DNA from: Bacteroidota bacterium
GTDB lineage: Bacteria > Bacteroidota > Ignavibacteria > UBA10030 > UBA8401
Direction of reading: 5' to 3'
DNA length: 41,271 nucleotides
Assembly (NCBI GenBank): GCA_021796215.1
Contig: JAJYOK010000026.1
Span: 1 to 41,271 of the forward strand
The notes beneath the pieces were generated by a model. It made no database searches. It saw nothing but the letters and a program-made list of their open reading frames with translations, and was not told the DNA's origin. Shown here one piece after another: positions 18,235 through 26,013 of this stretch (positions are counted from its first letter, which is position 1; each line of letters opens with the position of its first letter). A program made the position numbers and the translations under genes.

Positions 18235-19323
18235 ATGGCTATTGAGTTTGTTTCCCGGCGAAAATTTATCGCCGGCATGTCGGCATCAGCGCTCGCCGCT
18301 GTGTACCCGCCATCTTTTCTCCGTCGTTTTGAAGAACACGTTTCCTCAGACAAAGAGCTTCCTCTGTTGAAACCCAAAGCATTAAAACCCGGCAACACGA
18401 TCGGTATTATTTCACCGGCTTCGAACGTGTACGAGCACGAAGAGATTGTCGTCGGAAGGGAAATCATCGAGTCGCTCGGTTTCAAAACTGTGCTCGGAAA
18501 AAATGCTGCGCTGCAGTACGGCTATCTTGCCGGCACCGATGAACAGCGCGCTGAAGATATGAACGAAATGTTCCGCCGCGACGATATTGACGGCATTATT
18601 TGCTTGCGCGGCGGCTGGGGTTCAATGCGCATTTTGCCGATGCTCGATTATGAAATGATGCGAAAAAATCCGAAAGTGCTGATGGGCTACAGCGACATTA
18701 CATCGCTGCTGCTTGCGGTGTACAAGCACGCCGGCATTGTCACATTTCACGGTCCCGTCGTGCTTTCCACGTACAACGATTACACGATGGAATATTTAAC
18801 GAAAGCAGTTTTTACTTCGCAGCCCGTCGGACTTATCAAGAATCCGCCGCTCTCTCCGGGCGAAAAAGTGGAGCAGGAAAACCGCATCATCAAATTAGGA
18901 AAAGGGACGGGAAGCGGCGCGCTTGCCGGCGGCAATCTCTCGCTTCTTGTTTCAACGTTGGGTACGCCGTTCGAGGTTGATCTAAAGGGAAAAATTCTTT
19001 TCATCGAAGAAGTCGGCGAAGAGCCGTACCGCATTGACCGGATGCTGACGCATTTGTGGCTTACCGGAAAATTACAGGAACTTGCCGGTTTGGTGATCGG
19101 CAAATTAACGGATTGCGTGCCGAACGATTACAAACCCGCGTTCCCTCAAACGCTCAGCGTAGAAGAAATTCTCCGCACACGCATTGAACCGCTCGGCATT
19201 CCCGCAGTGTATGGATTGATGATCGGGCACATCAAAGATAAAATCACTGTGCCGCTTGGCATTCAGGCAACGCTCGACGGCGATGCAGGCACGTTGACGA
19301 TTAACGAAAGCGCGGTAGTGTAA
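18235..19323 (+). CDS. LD-carboxypeptidase (S66 family, LdcA/MccF type)
   Basis: This is a predicted serine peptidase that removes the terminal D-alanine from L,D-linked murein tetrapeptides or acts on similar peptides. The S66 nucleophile elbow GYSDITSLL, the Glu-containing IEEVGEEPYRIDRM and the His in GHIKDKITVPLG give the Ser-Glu-His triad. The N-terminus SRRKFIAGMSASALAA looks like a twin-arginine or ordinary export signal. Most LdcA enzymes are cytoplasmic, so a periplasmic or lipid-anchored form would be noteworthy. The gene follows asd by 95 bases on the same strand. Confidence 0.87.
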   Translation: MAIEFVSRRKFIAGMSASALAAVYPPSFLRRFEEHVSSDKELPLLKPKALKPGNTIGIISPASNVYEHEEIVVGREIIESLGFKTVLGKNAALQYGYLAGTDEQRAEDMNEMFRRDDIDGIICLRGGWGSMRILPMLDYEMMRKNPKVLMGYSDITSLLLAVYKHAGIVTFHGPVVLSTYNDYTMEYLTKAVFTSQPVGLIKNPPLSPGEKVEQENRIIKLGKGTGSGALAGGNLSLLVSTLGTPFEVDLKGKILFIEEVGEEPYRIDRMLTHLWLTGKLQELAGLVIGKLTDCVPNDYKPAFPQTLSVEEILRTRIEPLGIPAVYGLMIGHIKDKITVPLGIQATLDGDAGTLTINESAVV

Positions 19324-19346
19324 TTAATTTTTTGCAGGCAGTTGTC

Positions 19347-19634
19347 TTATAATTTTGCTGCAACGACCGCAACGTCTTTCATCGCACTCACGGTCCCGCC
19401 GAAATTATCCAGTGCTTCAAAGAGAATGATGTACATTCCGATGCGTACGCGCTCTCCTTTGTCATCTAACCCGTTCCAGATTATCGTCCCTGATGAAGAA
19501 GCCGGCTCATCGTTTGCCAGCAAGCGGACCAACCTTCCCGTCACGTCGTAAATGCGCAGTCGGATGGTTGCACTGTTCGTAGGAAGCGCATAATTGATGG
19601 AAAGAAAATCTTCAACGCCGTCCTTGTCCGGTGA
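19347..19634 (-). pseudogene. 3' remnant of a T9SS/FlgD-like surface protein gene, cut at the recombinase junction
   Basis: Read on the minus strand from 19634, the frame gives SPDKDGVEDFLSINYALP, then a C-terminal domain with IYDVTGRLVRLL, the WNGLDDKGERVRIGMYII turn and a final VAVVAAKL. This is the FlgD-like/T9SS type C-terminal domain that normally ends much larger secreted proteins after an SPNxDGxxD linker. Immediately upstream in the same frame there is a stop codon at 19635-19637, and unrelated recombinase sequence begins. The 5' part of the gene is therefore missing here, most simply because an element inserted. Confidence 0.75.
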
Positions 19635-21181
19635 TTAGTTGCCATCATTTTGATGGAGGGGGAAGGTGGCGAATTTGGTGTGTTTTGAGGCAACGGAGGC
19701 GGGGATGATAAATCATCAGGTGATTTTTCAGTCGGCGTAGCGGAAGGCATATAACAAAGCGATATGGTAACGTCTGACTTCCCGATAACGATTTTTTCAG
19801 TGATGGTTTCAATAACCTTCCGCTTGTCCTCATGGGTAAATTCCGACCACCGGCTGTAGAGATCCCGTGCCTCGTGGAGAATTTCATCGCTTGAAAGATA
19901 CTGAATCTTTAAGAAATCAATATTTGCCTGAAGGTCTGGGATTTGCTTGCCAAGCTGCTTGGAACGTTCATCCAGCGGATCGTAGTAGCGGCGAAACCCG
20001 TTGGGTGGAATATTGCCTGCTTGGTAAAGTCGCATAATATTGTCCATCTCTTTCTGGACTTTTTCTTGCTCGGAAACGAGGGTCTCGAATGCTTCTTTCT
20101 TTTCTTGGAGAGCAGTATGGGCTTTTTCCAAATGTTGTTTGATTTCTTGGTCCGAGAAGAGGAACGATTTTAGTTGCTCGTGAAAGATAGATTCCAAATC
20201 CATCGCCTCTATTTTATTCCGGCACTGCCGACAAACATATTTCGAGGAGTTCGACGGAACGTACATTTTTCCGCCGCAAGAACAAACCGCCACTCCGGCG
20301 AAGAGATGCACCGGCGAACGAGCGTACACTTTCCGCTTTTGGTGCTGCTCTTCGACAATTTGGTTGCATTGATTCCACAATTCTTCCGATACTATGGCGG
20401 GAACCCTATTGTAGATCCATTCTGATTCCGGCTTGATGATACATTCCTCATAATTCTTTCCACCGCGCCGGGTGTAATTACGGCGATGGAGACCTTTAGC
20501 CGTAGAATCGCTGATCAGCCGGTTGATGGACGTGTAGCCCCACTTTGTCCCTGTCCGTGTTCGATATCCACGCTCGTTGAGTATCCGGGCAACTTTCTTC
20601 TTCCTCCGGTGTTCGAGGTAGAGTTCGTAGATCAATTTTCTCACTGGTACTTCCTTGGGATCGGGAACGAGTTTCTTGTCAACCCAATGATATCCAAAAG
20701 GAGATTGGCCGCTTAAAGGTTTCCCCATCTGAGCTCGGATGGGTACTGAAGCAGCAACCCGGGAGGCAATCTCTTCCCGCTCCCACTGGGCCATCGCGGC
20801 AATCATCGTGTAAAAGAGGCGGCCGGCGGGACTCGAAGTGTCTATAGATTCCTGAAGAGAAATAAGATCCGCACCGCATGATCTGAAGATTTCTGAGAAT
20901 TCTAATAGCTCCTTTGTATTCCGAGCGAGGCGCGCCAATTTTGAAAAAATGAGTCCGCTGATCTCGCCCTTGCGGATATCCTCGAGCATCTGCTTCGCTT
21001 CGGGTCGATCCATGATTGCTTTTCCGCTCACCGCTTCAAGGCGGTATACTTTTTTTACTTCCCATCCTTTTGATTCTGCATACGCGCGGGCGCGGCGTTC
21101 GTGATGTTCAGGGCTCTCTCCTTTAACTTGGTCATCCGTTGAGACGCGAACCCAAATGCCAACCAATTTTTTAGAATCCAC
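19541..21181 (-). CDS. Large serine recombinase (site-specific integrase)
   Basis: This is an integrase of the large serine class. The N-terminal resolvase domain has the catalytic Ser14 in WVRVSTDDQ and the conserved FSKLARLARN and AAMAQWEREEIASR segments. It is followed by the Recombinase domain (about 165-270), a zinc ribbon (CSCGGKMYV...CRQC, about 300-325), a coiled coil (about 340-400) and a C-terminal strand region. At 546 residues it has full length. The last 30 or so residues, after KMMATN, are encoded by sequence that belongs in another frame to the adjacent T9SS remnant. The integrated form therefore probably carries a host-encoded tail. It is the presumed integration and excision enzyme of the element to its right. 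Confidence 0.9.
   Translation of the reverse strand: MDSKKLVGIWVRVSTDDQVKGESPEHHERRARAYAESKGWEVKKVYRLEAVSGKAIMDRPEAKQMLEDIRKGEISGLIFSKLARLARNTKELLEFSEIFRSCGADLISLQESIDTSSPAGRLFYTMIAAMAQWEREEIASRVAASVPIRAQMGKPLSGQSPFGYHWVDKKLVPDPKEVPVRKLIYELYLEHRRKKKVARILNERGYRTRTGTKWGYTSINRLISDSTAKGLHRRNYTRRGGKNYEECIIKPESEWIYNRVPAIVSEELWNQCNQIVEEQHQKRKVYARSPVHLFAGVAVCSCGGKMYVPSNSSKYVCRQCRNKIEAMDLESIFHEQLKSFLFSDQEIKQHLEKAHTALQEKKEAFETLVSEQEKVQKEMDNIMRLYQAGNIPPNGFRRYYDPLDERSKQLGKQIPDLQANIDFLKIQYLSSDEILHEARDLYSRWSEFTHEDKRKVIETITEKIVIGKSDVTISLCYMPSATPTEKSPDDLSSPPPLPQNTPNSPPSPSIKMMATNHRTRTALKIFFPSIMRFLRTVQPSDCAFTT
19622..19645. other. Probable attachment-site junction of an integrated element
   Basis: Host-gene coding sense ends at about 19634, and the recombinase frame is read without a break across this point. 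The junction lies within a few bases of the CACCGG motif read on the minus strand. The exact crossover dinucleotide cannot be set without the partner junction, which is outside the window. Confidence 0.5.
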
Positions 21182-21192
21182 AATTTCCTCCT

Positions 21193-21903
21193 TTAATTTT
21201 TTAACTTCTTCAATTCAGCCAGCAAAGATGGCCAATTATTTTTAATAATGTGAGCGATCTGTGTTCTTGAACCGCCGTGTCGAAACGAGAACTCTCCCAA
21301 ATACGCATTAAAAGCGGCTCTTGCTGTTACCTTACGCATAATATTGAGAAGTTCTTTGTAGGTTTGACGGGTAGCTTGTTTATTAGGAGAAAGAAACCTC
21401 TTGCCTTTCAGTTCAGTGTAGAGCAGTTCATTTCTTTTCTTGAAGTATTCTTTTGCCAGCTTATTGAAGTCAATAGGTTCTAATATCTCAGAAACATTTT
21501 CGAATGTATTGTTCAGGATTTCAGGAATAGACAACTCTTGGGGATTCAATTGAAGAAAATTCTTAAATAATATTTCATCTTGCTTCCAAGATTTTATTGA
21601 GAGCTTTAACTTCGACTTATGATTGCGGAAAGATTCTCTAAGCGCTCTTTCCGCTCCTTCTTTGCCTTCAAAAGAATCTTCCTGATACTCCATTAGCAGA
21701 AATGCTTTTCCAACTTCCTCAAGTGCGGTGTAAAGGATGAAAGATGCAGTCTCAAAGAATTTTGATTGTGCAAGAATCTCCGCTGCCTGTGTAAGGCGTT
21801 TGGCATTGGCAAGGCACGTTTGAATACCCCGGTTGGCTTGCTTGATAGTTAAAGGAAGGTTTCCGGTAGTGTGTAGTTTCTTTTGTCTCATGTGTAACTT
21901 CAT
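21193..21903 (-). CDS. AbiV-family HEPN abortive-infection protein
   Basis: The protein is all-helical and matches the AbiV pattern. An N-terminal NAKRLTQAAEILAQSKFF-type helix is followed by AL-EE-GKA (LEEVGK at 61-66) and later RNELLY (157-162), the position of the HEPN R-x-x-x-x-Y/H element. AbiV members give phage resistance by growth arrest and belong to the HEPN fold, which includes many RNases; catalysis is not shown for AbiV itself. ATG at 21903 is preferred over the longer frame from 22002, but the ribosome site (TTGGA) is weak. The recombinase gene follows after 11 bases on the same strand. Confidence 0.7.
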   Translation of the reverse strand: MKLHMRQKKLHTTGNLPLTIKQANRGIQTCLANAKRLTQAAEILAQSKFFETASFILYTALEEVGKAFLLMEYQEDSFEGKEGAERALRESFRNHKSKLKLSIKSWKQDEILFKNFLQLNPQELSIPEILNNTFENVSEILEPIDFNKLAKEYFKKRNELLYTELKGKRFLSPNKQATRQTYKELLNIMRKVTARAAFNAYLGEFSFRHGGSRTQIAHIIKNNWPSLLAELKKLKN

Positions 21904-22039
21904 CAATCCAATGGACGTGGATTTTGTTCTTGTACAATTTAGAAAAATATATTGAAAAGGTGAGCACAAATCCAATGAAATTTTTGATACATTCAAAAAC
22001 AAAAGCCCAGCGAATAATGTCGTCAGGCTTTTTACTCAT
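21752..22039 (-). CDS. Small membrane-anchored protein between SymE-like and AbiV genes
   Basis: This is a 95-residue frame with one hydrophobic helix (about 12-32, AFVFECIKNFIGFVLTFSIYF) and a polar tail. Its ATG overlaps the stop of the SymE-like gene as ATGA (22036-22039), which suggests translational coupling. The 3' half overlaps the AbiV frame by about 150 bases, which is unusual. Either the AbiV start is further downstream, the small gene is spurious, or the tail is random sequence. I recognise no family. Confidence 0.35.
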   Translation of the reverse strand: MSKKPDDIIRWAFVFECIKNFIGFVLTFSIYFSKLYKNKIHVHWIDEVTHETKETTHYRKPSFNYQASQPGYSNVPCQCQTPYTGSGDSCTIKIL

Positions 22040-22269
22040 TCCGTACTGCGATTCCCATTCGATGGTTTCGTGATGAGAATTCTTCCCACCTCAAACTCGA
22101 CTTCGATTCTGTCGCCGACAGAAAACCCTAACCGCTTTAGATATTTTCCACCGAATCGAATCATCGGATGCGGATTGCCCCACTCGGAGTCGTAATACGC
22201 GGAATAGACTTTTCGTTTCTTGGGCACGGTCGGTTTTGGAGTTTCCTCTGATACATCCAATTCAATCAT
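22036..22269 (-). CDS. SymE-like / AbrB-type small protein
   Basis: This 77-residue protein has a core PMIRFGGKYLKRLGFSVGD followed by RIEVEFEVGRILITKP. That matches the SymE pattern (P-x-[IL]-R-[LF]-x-G-x-[WY]-L-x-x-x-G-F-x-x-G). SymE is an SOS-induced toxin in E. coli derived from the AbrB/MazE swapped-hairpin fold, and many phage and island homologues exist. ATG at 22269 has GGAGG four bases upstream; the longer frame to 22341 is not needed. The stop overlaps the start of the small membrane-protein frame. An antisense RNA partner, as for SymR, cannot be judged from sequence alone. Confidence 0.7.
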   Translation of the reverse strand: MIELDVSEETPKPTVPKKRKVYSAYYDSEWGNPHPMIRFGGKYLKRLGFSVGDRIEVEFEVGRILITKPSNGNRSTE

Positions 22270-22576
22270 CTCGCCTCCAGTCTGTGAAATAAATGAATAC
22301 CGAGGAGCTCTTGTGAGTATAGTTCGGAGGTCTGATAGCAAGTAAGTGAGGAGAAATTGCCTAAAGGAGGATCTATTTTTTAACAGAATTAACAGTAAAT
22401 AATGAAAAACATTGTTTTCAATAGATGAAAGTTTTAGATTTGTATGGAACTGCTTTTAAGGAACCCCTAAACAGATATTGAGTTACAATCTGATTCTTCC
22501 GTTTTTGTCACAGGCAACGTCAAAAAAGTAACAGAAGAAAATAGTAGCGGCTGTCACAACAATGAAAAATGTGAAT

Positions 22577-22597
22577 AAAGTTGTAGCTAACTTTTTT
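22577..22597 (+). promoter_or_regulatory. Inverted repeat with T-tail before the LysR-like gene
   Basis: AAAGTT (22577-22582) and AACTTT (22589-22594) enclose GTAGCT and are followed by T to 22597, only 13 bases before the start at 22611. It could be an attenuator or an operator of the LysR-like product. The rest of the gene-free stretch 22270-22610 is AT-rich, and I see no gene in it. Confidence 0.35.
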
Positions 22598-22610
22598 GCG
22601 AGGTAAAGTT

Positions 22611-23735
22611 ATGAAGAACAAATTCCCAAGGAAATCCGAACAGCGAAAATTGAAGAAAAACGAAGGATTGTTAAGTGAAATATTGACACAGCAGAGCCCT
22701 TTGGACAATCTTGTTTCTCAAATACCAAGTTCGATGATGAGGTGGTCACTCTTGGACATTTATCTGATGACGCGTGCCCTTGAGACCACGTCGATTTCGC
22801 GTGCACTAGAAATCGGCAAGAAATTTCATTTCACGCCTTCAAGACGACATCTGTTAGATATGAACCATCTTATGATGGAGCAGTTTGGGGGTATGAAATT
22901 GTTTGACGACACTCGCCACGGATTTATAATTCTAACTGAAGCGGGCAAGGCGTTCACCGCTCAGATGAATCTTGCGCTTAAAACTATGTGTGAGAGTTTA
23001 CATAACGTTCGTACAGAAAGCGGTAAGCGTATCAAAGTTGCAGCTACCCAATTTATGATGATTCCGGTTACGGGGTTTCTTCATGAATGGAAATTAAACC
23101 TCGAATCTGGCAGCGAAATTGATGTTGAACAGATAAGAACTGCTGAGCTTGAAACTAAACTACTGAGTCGCCAGGCGGATTTGGTGTTCAGCGCGTGTAT
23201 TGTTAGGAACGATGGAACAAAAGAGATTAACCAAGAATTGGAGTTTCAACCCGTCAAACAACTTGAAGAAAACATTGGGATACTAACAAACATTCCAAAT
23301 CTTAAGATAAATGATGCAGCTGCATTTAAGTCATTATTGAAGAGTGCATACTTTGCTTTACCAGAGCGAGGATTGATACATGAATTTACGCGTGAGCTCT
23401 GTGAGAAATATCCTGAGCTTGAAACAAGCCAGATTAAGTGGGTCAAGGACGTATTGATCGGTATTGTCACCTTGCAGAGTGGATATGTACACGAAGGACG
23501 TAGTCGGGGCTGCATGTTCATGTTGGAAGGAGCAGCAGAATGGACAGAAAGATTGTGGATAGGAGATGACGGAGCGAAACTAAGTTTTGTGTCCTTGCCC
23601 AATGGTATTTTTGAGAAAAAAATACAAATCGGTGTGTTCAGAAGAAAAGATGATTCTAGTTTCGATAAAACTCATCCACTTCAAAAATGCTGGCAATTAT
23701 TCCAAGAAAACTACAATAAAGCGAAACCGAAGTAA
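22611..23735 (+). CDS. Divergent LysR-like transcriptional regulator
   Basis: The 374-residue protein has, at about 45-125, a helix-turn-helix region ending in the LysR signature G-x-K-L-F-D-D-T-R-H-G-F-x-L-T-E-A-G-K. Two alpha/beta lobes of substrate-binding type follow (RIKVAATQFMM..., LLSRQADLVFSA, ALPERGL). The helix spacing and the N-terminal extension differ from typical LysR proteins, so it is a distant relative. ATG at 22611 with GAGGT six bases before is used. The EEP-methyltransferase gene follows after two bases, so the two are one transcription unit and the regulator may sense a product of the cassette. Confidence 0.65.
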   Translation: MKNKFPRKSEQRKLKKNEGLLSEILTQQSPLDNLVSQIPSSMMRWSLLDIYLMTRALETTSISRALEIGKKFHFTPSRRHLLDMNHLMMEQFGGMKLFDDTRHGFIILTEAGKAFTAQMNLALKTMCESLHNVRTESGKRIKVAATQFMMIPVTGFLHEWKLNLESGSEIDVEQIRTAELETKLLSRQADLVFSACIVRNDGTKEINQELEFQPVKQLEENIGILTNIPNLKINDAAAFKSLLKSAYFALPERGLIHEFTRELCEKYPELETSQIKWVKDVLIGIVTLQSGYVHEGRSRGCMFMLEGAAEWTERLWIGDDGAKLSFVSLPNGIFEKKIQIGVFRRKDDSSFDKTHPLQKCWQLFQENYNKAKPK

Positions 23736-23737
23736 GC

Positions 23738-25072
23738 ATGATACGAATTGCATCAATCAATTTGAATAAAAGACTTGGCAATCCCAAGGCACGACTGTTG
23801 TTAGAGGCGTGGCTCGAAAAAAATCAAGTTGATCTTTTACTTATGCAGGAACCGTGGGTCATTGGGAATAAGAAGCATATTGAACTCAACTTCTTTGATG
23901 ATTTAGGTGGCACGGATTCAGTGAGGGCTTGGATAAGACGTAAATGGAAACACCCCGGAGTCGAAAACAGGGCAAATAATTGGCAAATTATTCGGCTCGA
24001 TTTTCTTGACCTTCACAATGTTTATTTATCAGCTTACGAATCTCAGGAGCGAATAATTTTTTTGAACATTTTGCGAGGCTCGGTTGTTGCAGAACAACTA
24101 AAACCAGTATTGATTACTGGGGATTTCAATCTTGCGCCTACACCTATTGATGGTATGGTCGGAAAACACCTTAGCAATTTTACAAAAGAAGAGGAAAGAA
24201 AAGCATTCAATAATTTGTTAGAAGTGGGCAAGATTGTAGATAGTACCCGCACTATTGACCCCCCAAAAGTTCAGTATACCATTCAACGAAAAACGCAAGG
24301 TGTTGAATCACGTTTTAGATGTGATCTTGTACTTGTAAGTGATTACATAGTGGAAGAAGCGCTAATAACGTACGACCACTCCGTTCGAGAGACTCCAAAT
24401 AGTTTTACTGATCATAGCGCAATTTTAATCAACTTTCCTATAGATTTACCCGTTGGGGAAAACCAGCCGTTAGATCTCTTTGAAGATTTTGAAAAAGAGA
24501 AAAAACTTCCATTATGGCAATATAGTACACACAAAACAGCGATGTCTCGCCCAGAACCTTCTGCAATTGCAAAATTGGTTGTGAAAAATGAATTGTTTTC
24601 ACTGAAGAACAAACGAATACTAGACTTTGGCTGTGGCAGAGGAGCAGATGTTGAATTCTACAAAAGTCAAGGACTTAACGCTGAGGGTTGGGATCCGCAC
24701 AGACCGTTTGGATATGGAGTTCGACCTAATGGACTATTTGACGTTATTGTCTGTGCCTTTGTTTTGAATGTTCTACCGAATCCGTACGAACGAATAAAAG
24801 CATTGGAAGATGCGTTGAGCTTTCTAAAAAACGACGGCATGCTAGTAGCGGCAACACGCTCACCAGAGTCGATTAAGAACGAGGGAACTCATAAGAAATG
24901 GGAACGGCACAATGATGGATATTGGTCGTCTGGAGAGCGAGGGACTTTTCAAAAGGGTATTGGTGTTAACGAGATCAGTCGCATGATAAAAAGACTAGGA
25001 TATAGAATTCACGCTTCTACTGAGTCACTCAAACCTATTCAAGATGCAGTGGTAGTGGTTATCGCCCGGTAA
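23738..25072 (+). CDS. EEP nuclease/phosphatase fused to a class I methyltransferase
   Basis: Residues 1-235 are an endonuclease/exonuclease/phosphatase domain with Asn8/Asn10 (SINLNK), Glu38 (MQEPW), Asp129/Asn131 (ITGDFNLAP) and Asp225-His226 (DHSAIL), so the metal and catalytic set looks complete. After a linker, residues 262-444 form a SAM-dependent methyltransferase with KTAMSRPEPS (266-275), LDFGCGRGADV (motif I), GWDP, the FDVIVCAFVLNVLPNPYER stretch and a late YWSSGERGTFQKG. The KTAMSR/GCGRG/WDP/LNV set matches the putative methyltransferases associated with DNA phosphorothioation clusters, but no dnd gene is present. The fusion of these two domains is unfamiliar to me. The substrate is unknown; a nucleic acid or nucleotide is likely. 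Confidence 0.75.
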   Translation: MIRIASINLNKRLGNPKARLLLEAWLEKNQVDLLLMQEPWVIGNKKHIELNFFDDLGGTDSVRAWIRRKWKHPGVENRANNWQIIRLDFLDLHNVYLSAYESQERIIFLNILRGSVVAEQLKPVLITGDFNLAPTPIDGMVGKHLSNFTKEEERKAFNNLLEVGKIVDSTRTIDPPKVQYTIQRKTQGVESRFRCDLVLVSDYIVEEALITYDHSVRETPNSFTDHSAILINFPIDLPVGENQPLDLFEDFEKEKKLPLWQYSTHKTAMSRPEPSAIAKLVVKNELFSLKNKRILDFGCGRGADVEFYKSQGLNAEGWDPHRPFGYGVRPNGLFDVIVCAFVLNVLPNPYERIKALEDALSFLKNDGMLVAATRSPESIKNEGTHKKWERHNDGYWSSGERGTFQKGIGVNEISRMIKRLGYRIHASTESLKPIQDAVVVVIAR

Positions 25073-25085
25073 ACAGAACTGAATA

Positions 25086-25101
25086 CACAACGAATGTTGT
25101 G
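25086..25101. repeat. Small hairpin between convergent operons
   Basis: CACAAC (25086-25091) and GTTGTG (25096-25101) form a six-base stem with a four-base loop in the 50-base gap between the convergent ends of the EEP-methyltransferase gene and the 296-residue gene. It lacks a T-run on either strand, so it is at best a weak bidirectional terminator. Confidence 0.35.
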
Positions 25102-25122
25102 AGCGAACTCCTCGTAACGTAC

Positions 25123-26013
25123 TCATGGCAAGTCAAATTTTTTTTCAGGGTTGATGACATCCCAGTATGTTGTCCCTCTTCCGTTTCCTAAGTCAGAAGA
25201 GCTGATAACTAGGTGTTTCCACGGCGAATATCTTCGGTAAGTACGACCTACGAGAAACGCAATTTCGTACCAATTAATGATATCCTTCCAACTGACTTGT
25301 ATTCTATCTTCACGAAACAGAGCATTGAATCCATTTTCTAGCAGCCAGTTTTTTGCGAAAGATTCTGTATTATTCTTAGAATCTATCCCGATCGCTGGGA
25401 GTAGTTCACTCGCAATCCTGTGAAGACGCTGGAGTCGCATCTCAGCCAGATTTTCGCAGTTCGAATGTTGCTTCACAAAGAGTGGATGAGGTTTTTCATA
25501 GAACATCCAATTTATTTGTGAGATTGTGAATGATAATTCCGGTGAGACAAGCCCACGATTTAAATCAGATAAATCAAATCCTGGACCGAGTAACTCAATA
25601 TGAAAAAACCCTTCAGCGTCTAGACCGAGGTTGACTGTGAGTTTGTTGTTAAATCTATTTGTGGGAGTCATCGCCACTACTGCCCGACCAATTCGTAACA
25701 TCTTCATCGTCATTTTAATAGCCCTGTCAAAATCAAGGCTATTTCCGCCACGGATATAGTCTCCCGATTCTCTTCCACTATCAGTTCGTATTAGTATGCG
25801 GTCGAGTTTATCCACCAACATGAACCTTTGAAGAGCACGATTAACCTCATCTATCGCTGCACTTGGATAAATTAACAGACTATCCAATACTGGGAGGTGT
25901 AAATATTTTAACAAACAAGAAGTAGACCACTTTGGATATCTCATTGAAACAAATTGCGTCCACAAATCATGTTCAGATAGATCTGCTATAAATTGGACAT
26001 TCTTAAAGCACAT
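25123..26013 (-). CDS. Unknown protein, third gene of the deaminase/HIT operon
   Basis: This is a 296-residue protein of mixed alpha/beta character. I do not recognise the family with confidence. The segments LDRILIRTDSGRESGDY, then GRAVVAMTPTNRFNN and VNLGLDAEGFFHIELLGPGFDLSDLNRG, are spaced like the ligand-binding strands of ATP-grasp-type enzymes. This is a loose impression only. ATG at 26013 overlaps the end of the HIT gene by 11 bases, so the longer frame to 26076 is probably not used. Position as the last gene of a coupled three-gene operon suggests that it acts on the same molecule as the HIT and deaminase-like proteins. Confidence 0.65.
   Translation of the reverse strand: MCFKNVQFIADLSEHDLWTQFVSMRYPKWSTSCLLKYLHLPVLDSLLIYPSAAIDEVNRALQRFMLVDKLDRILIRTDSGRESGDYIRGGNSLDFDRAIKMTMKMLRIGRAVVAMTPTNRFNNKLTVNLGLDAEGFFHIELLGPGFDLSDLNRGLVSPELSFTISQINWMFYEKPHPLFVKQHSNCENLAEMRLQRLHRIASELLPAIGIDSKNNTESFAKNWLLENGFNALFREDRIQVSWKDIINWYEIAFLVGRTYRRYSPWKHLVISSSDLGNGRGTTYWDVINPEKKFDLP

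Noticed and set aside
21752-22002. Frameshifted single gene joining the small membrane protein and AbiV
   Set aside because: AbiV-type proteins do not usually carry such an N-terminal membrane segment, and the AbiV part looks complete from 21903; kept as separate entries with low confidence for the small frame.
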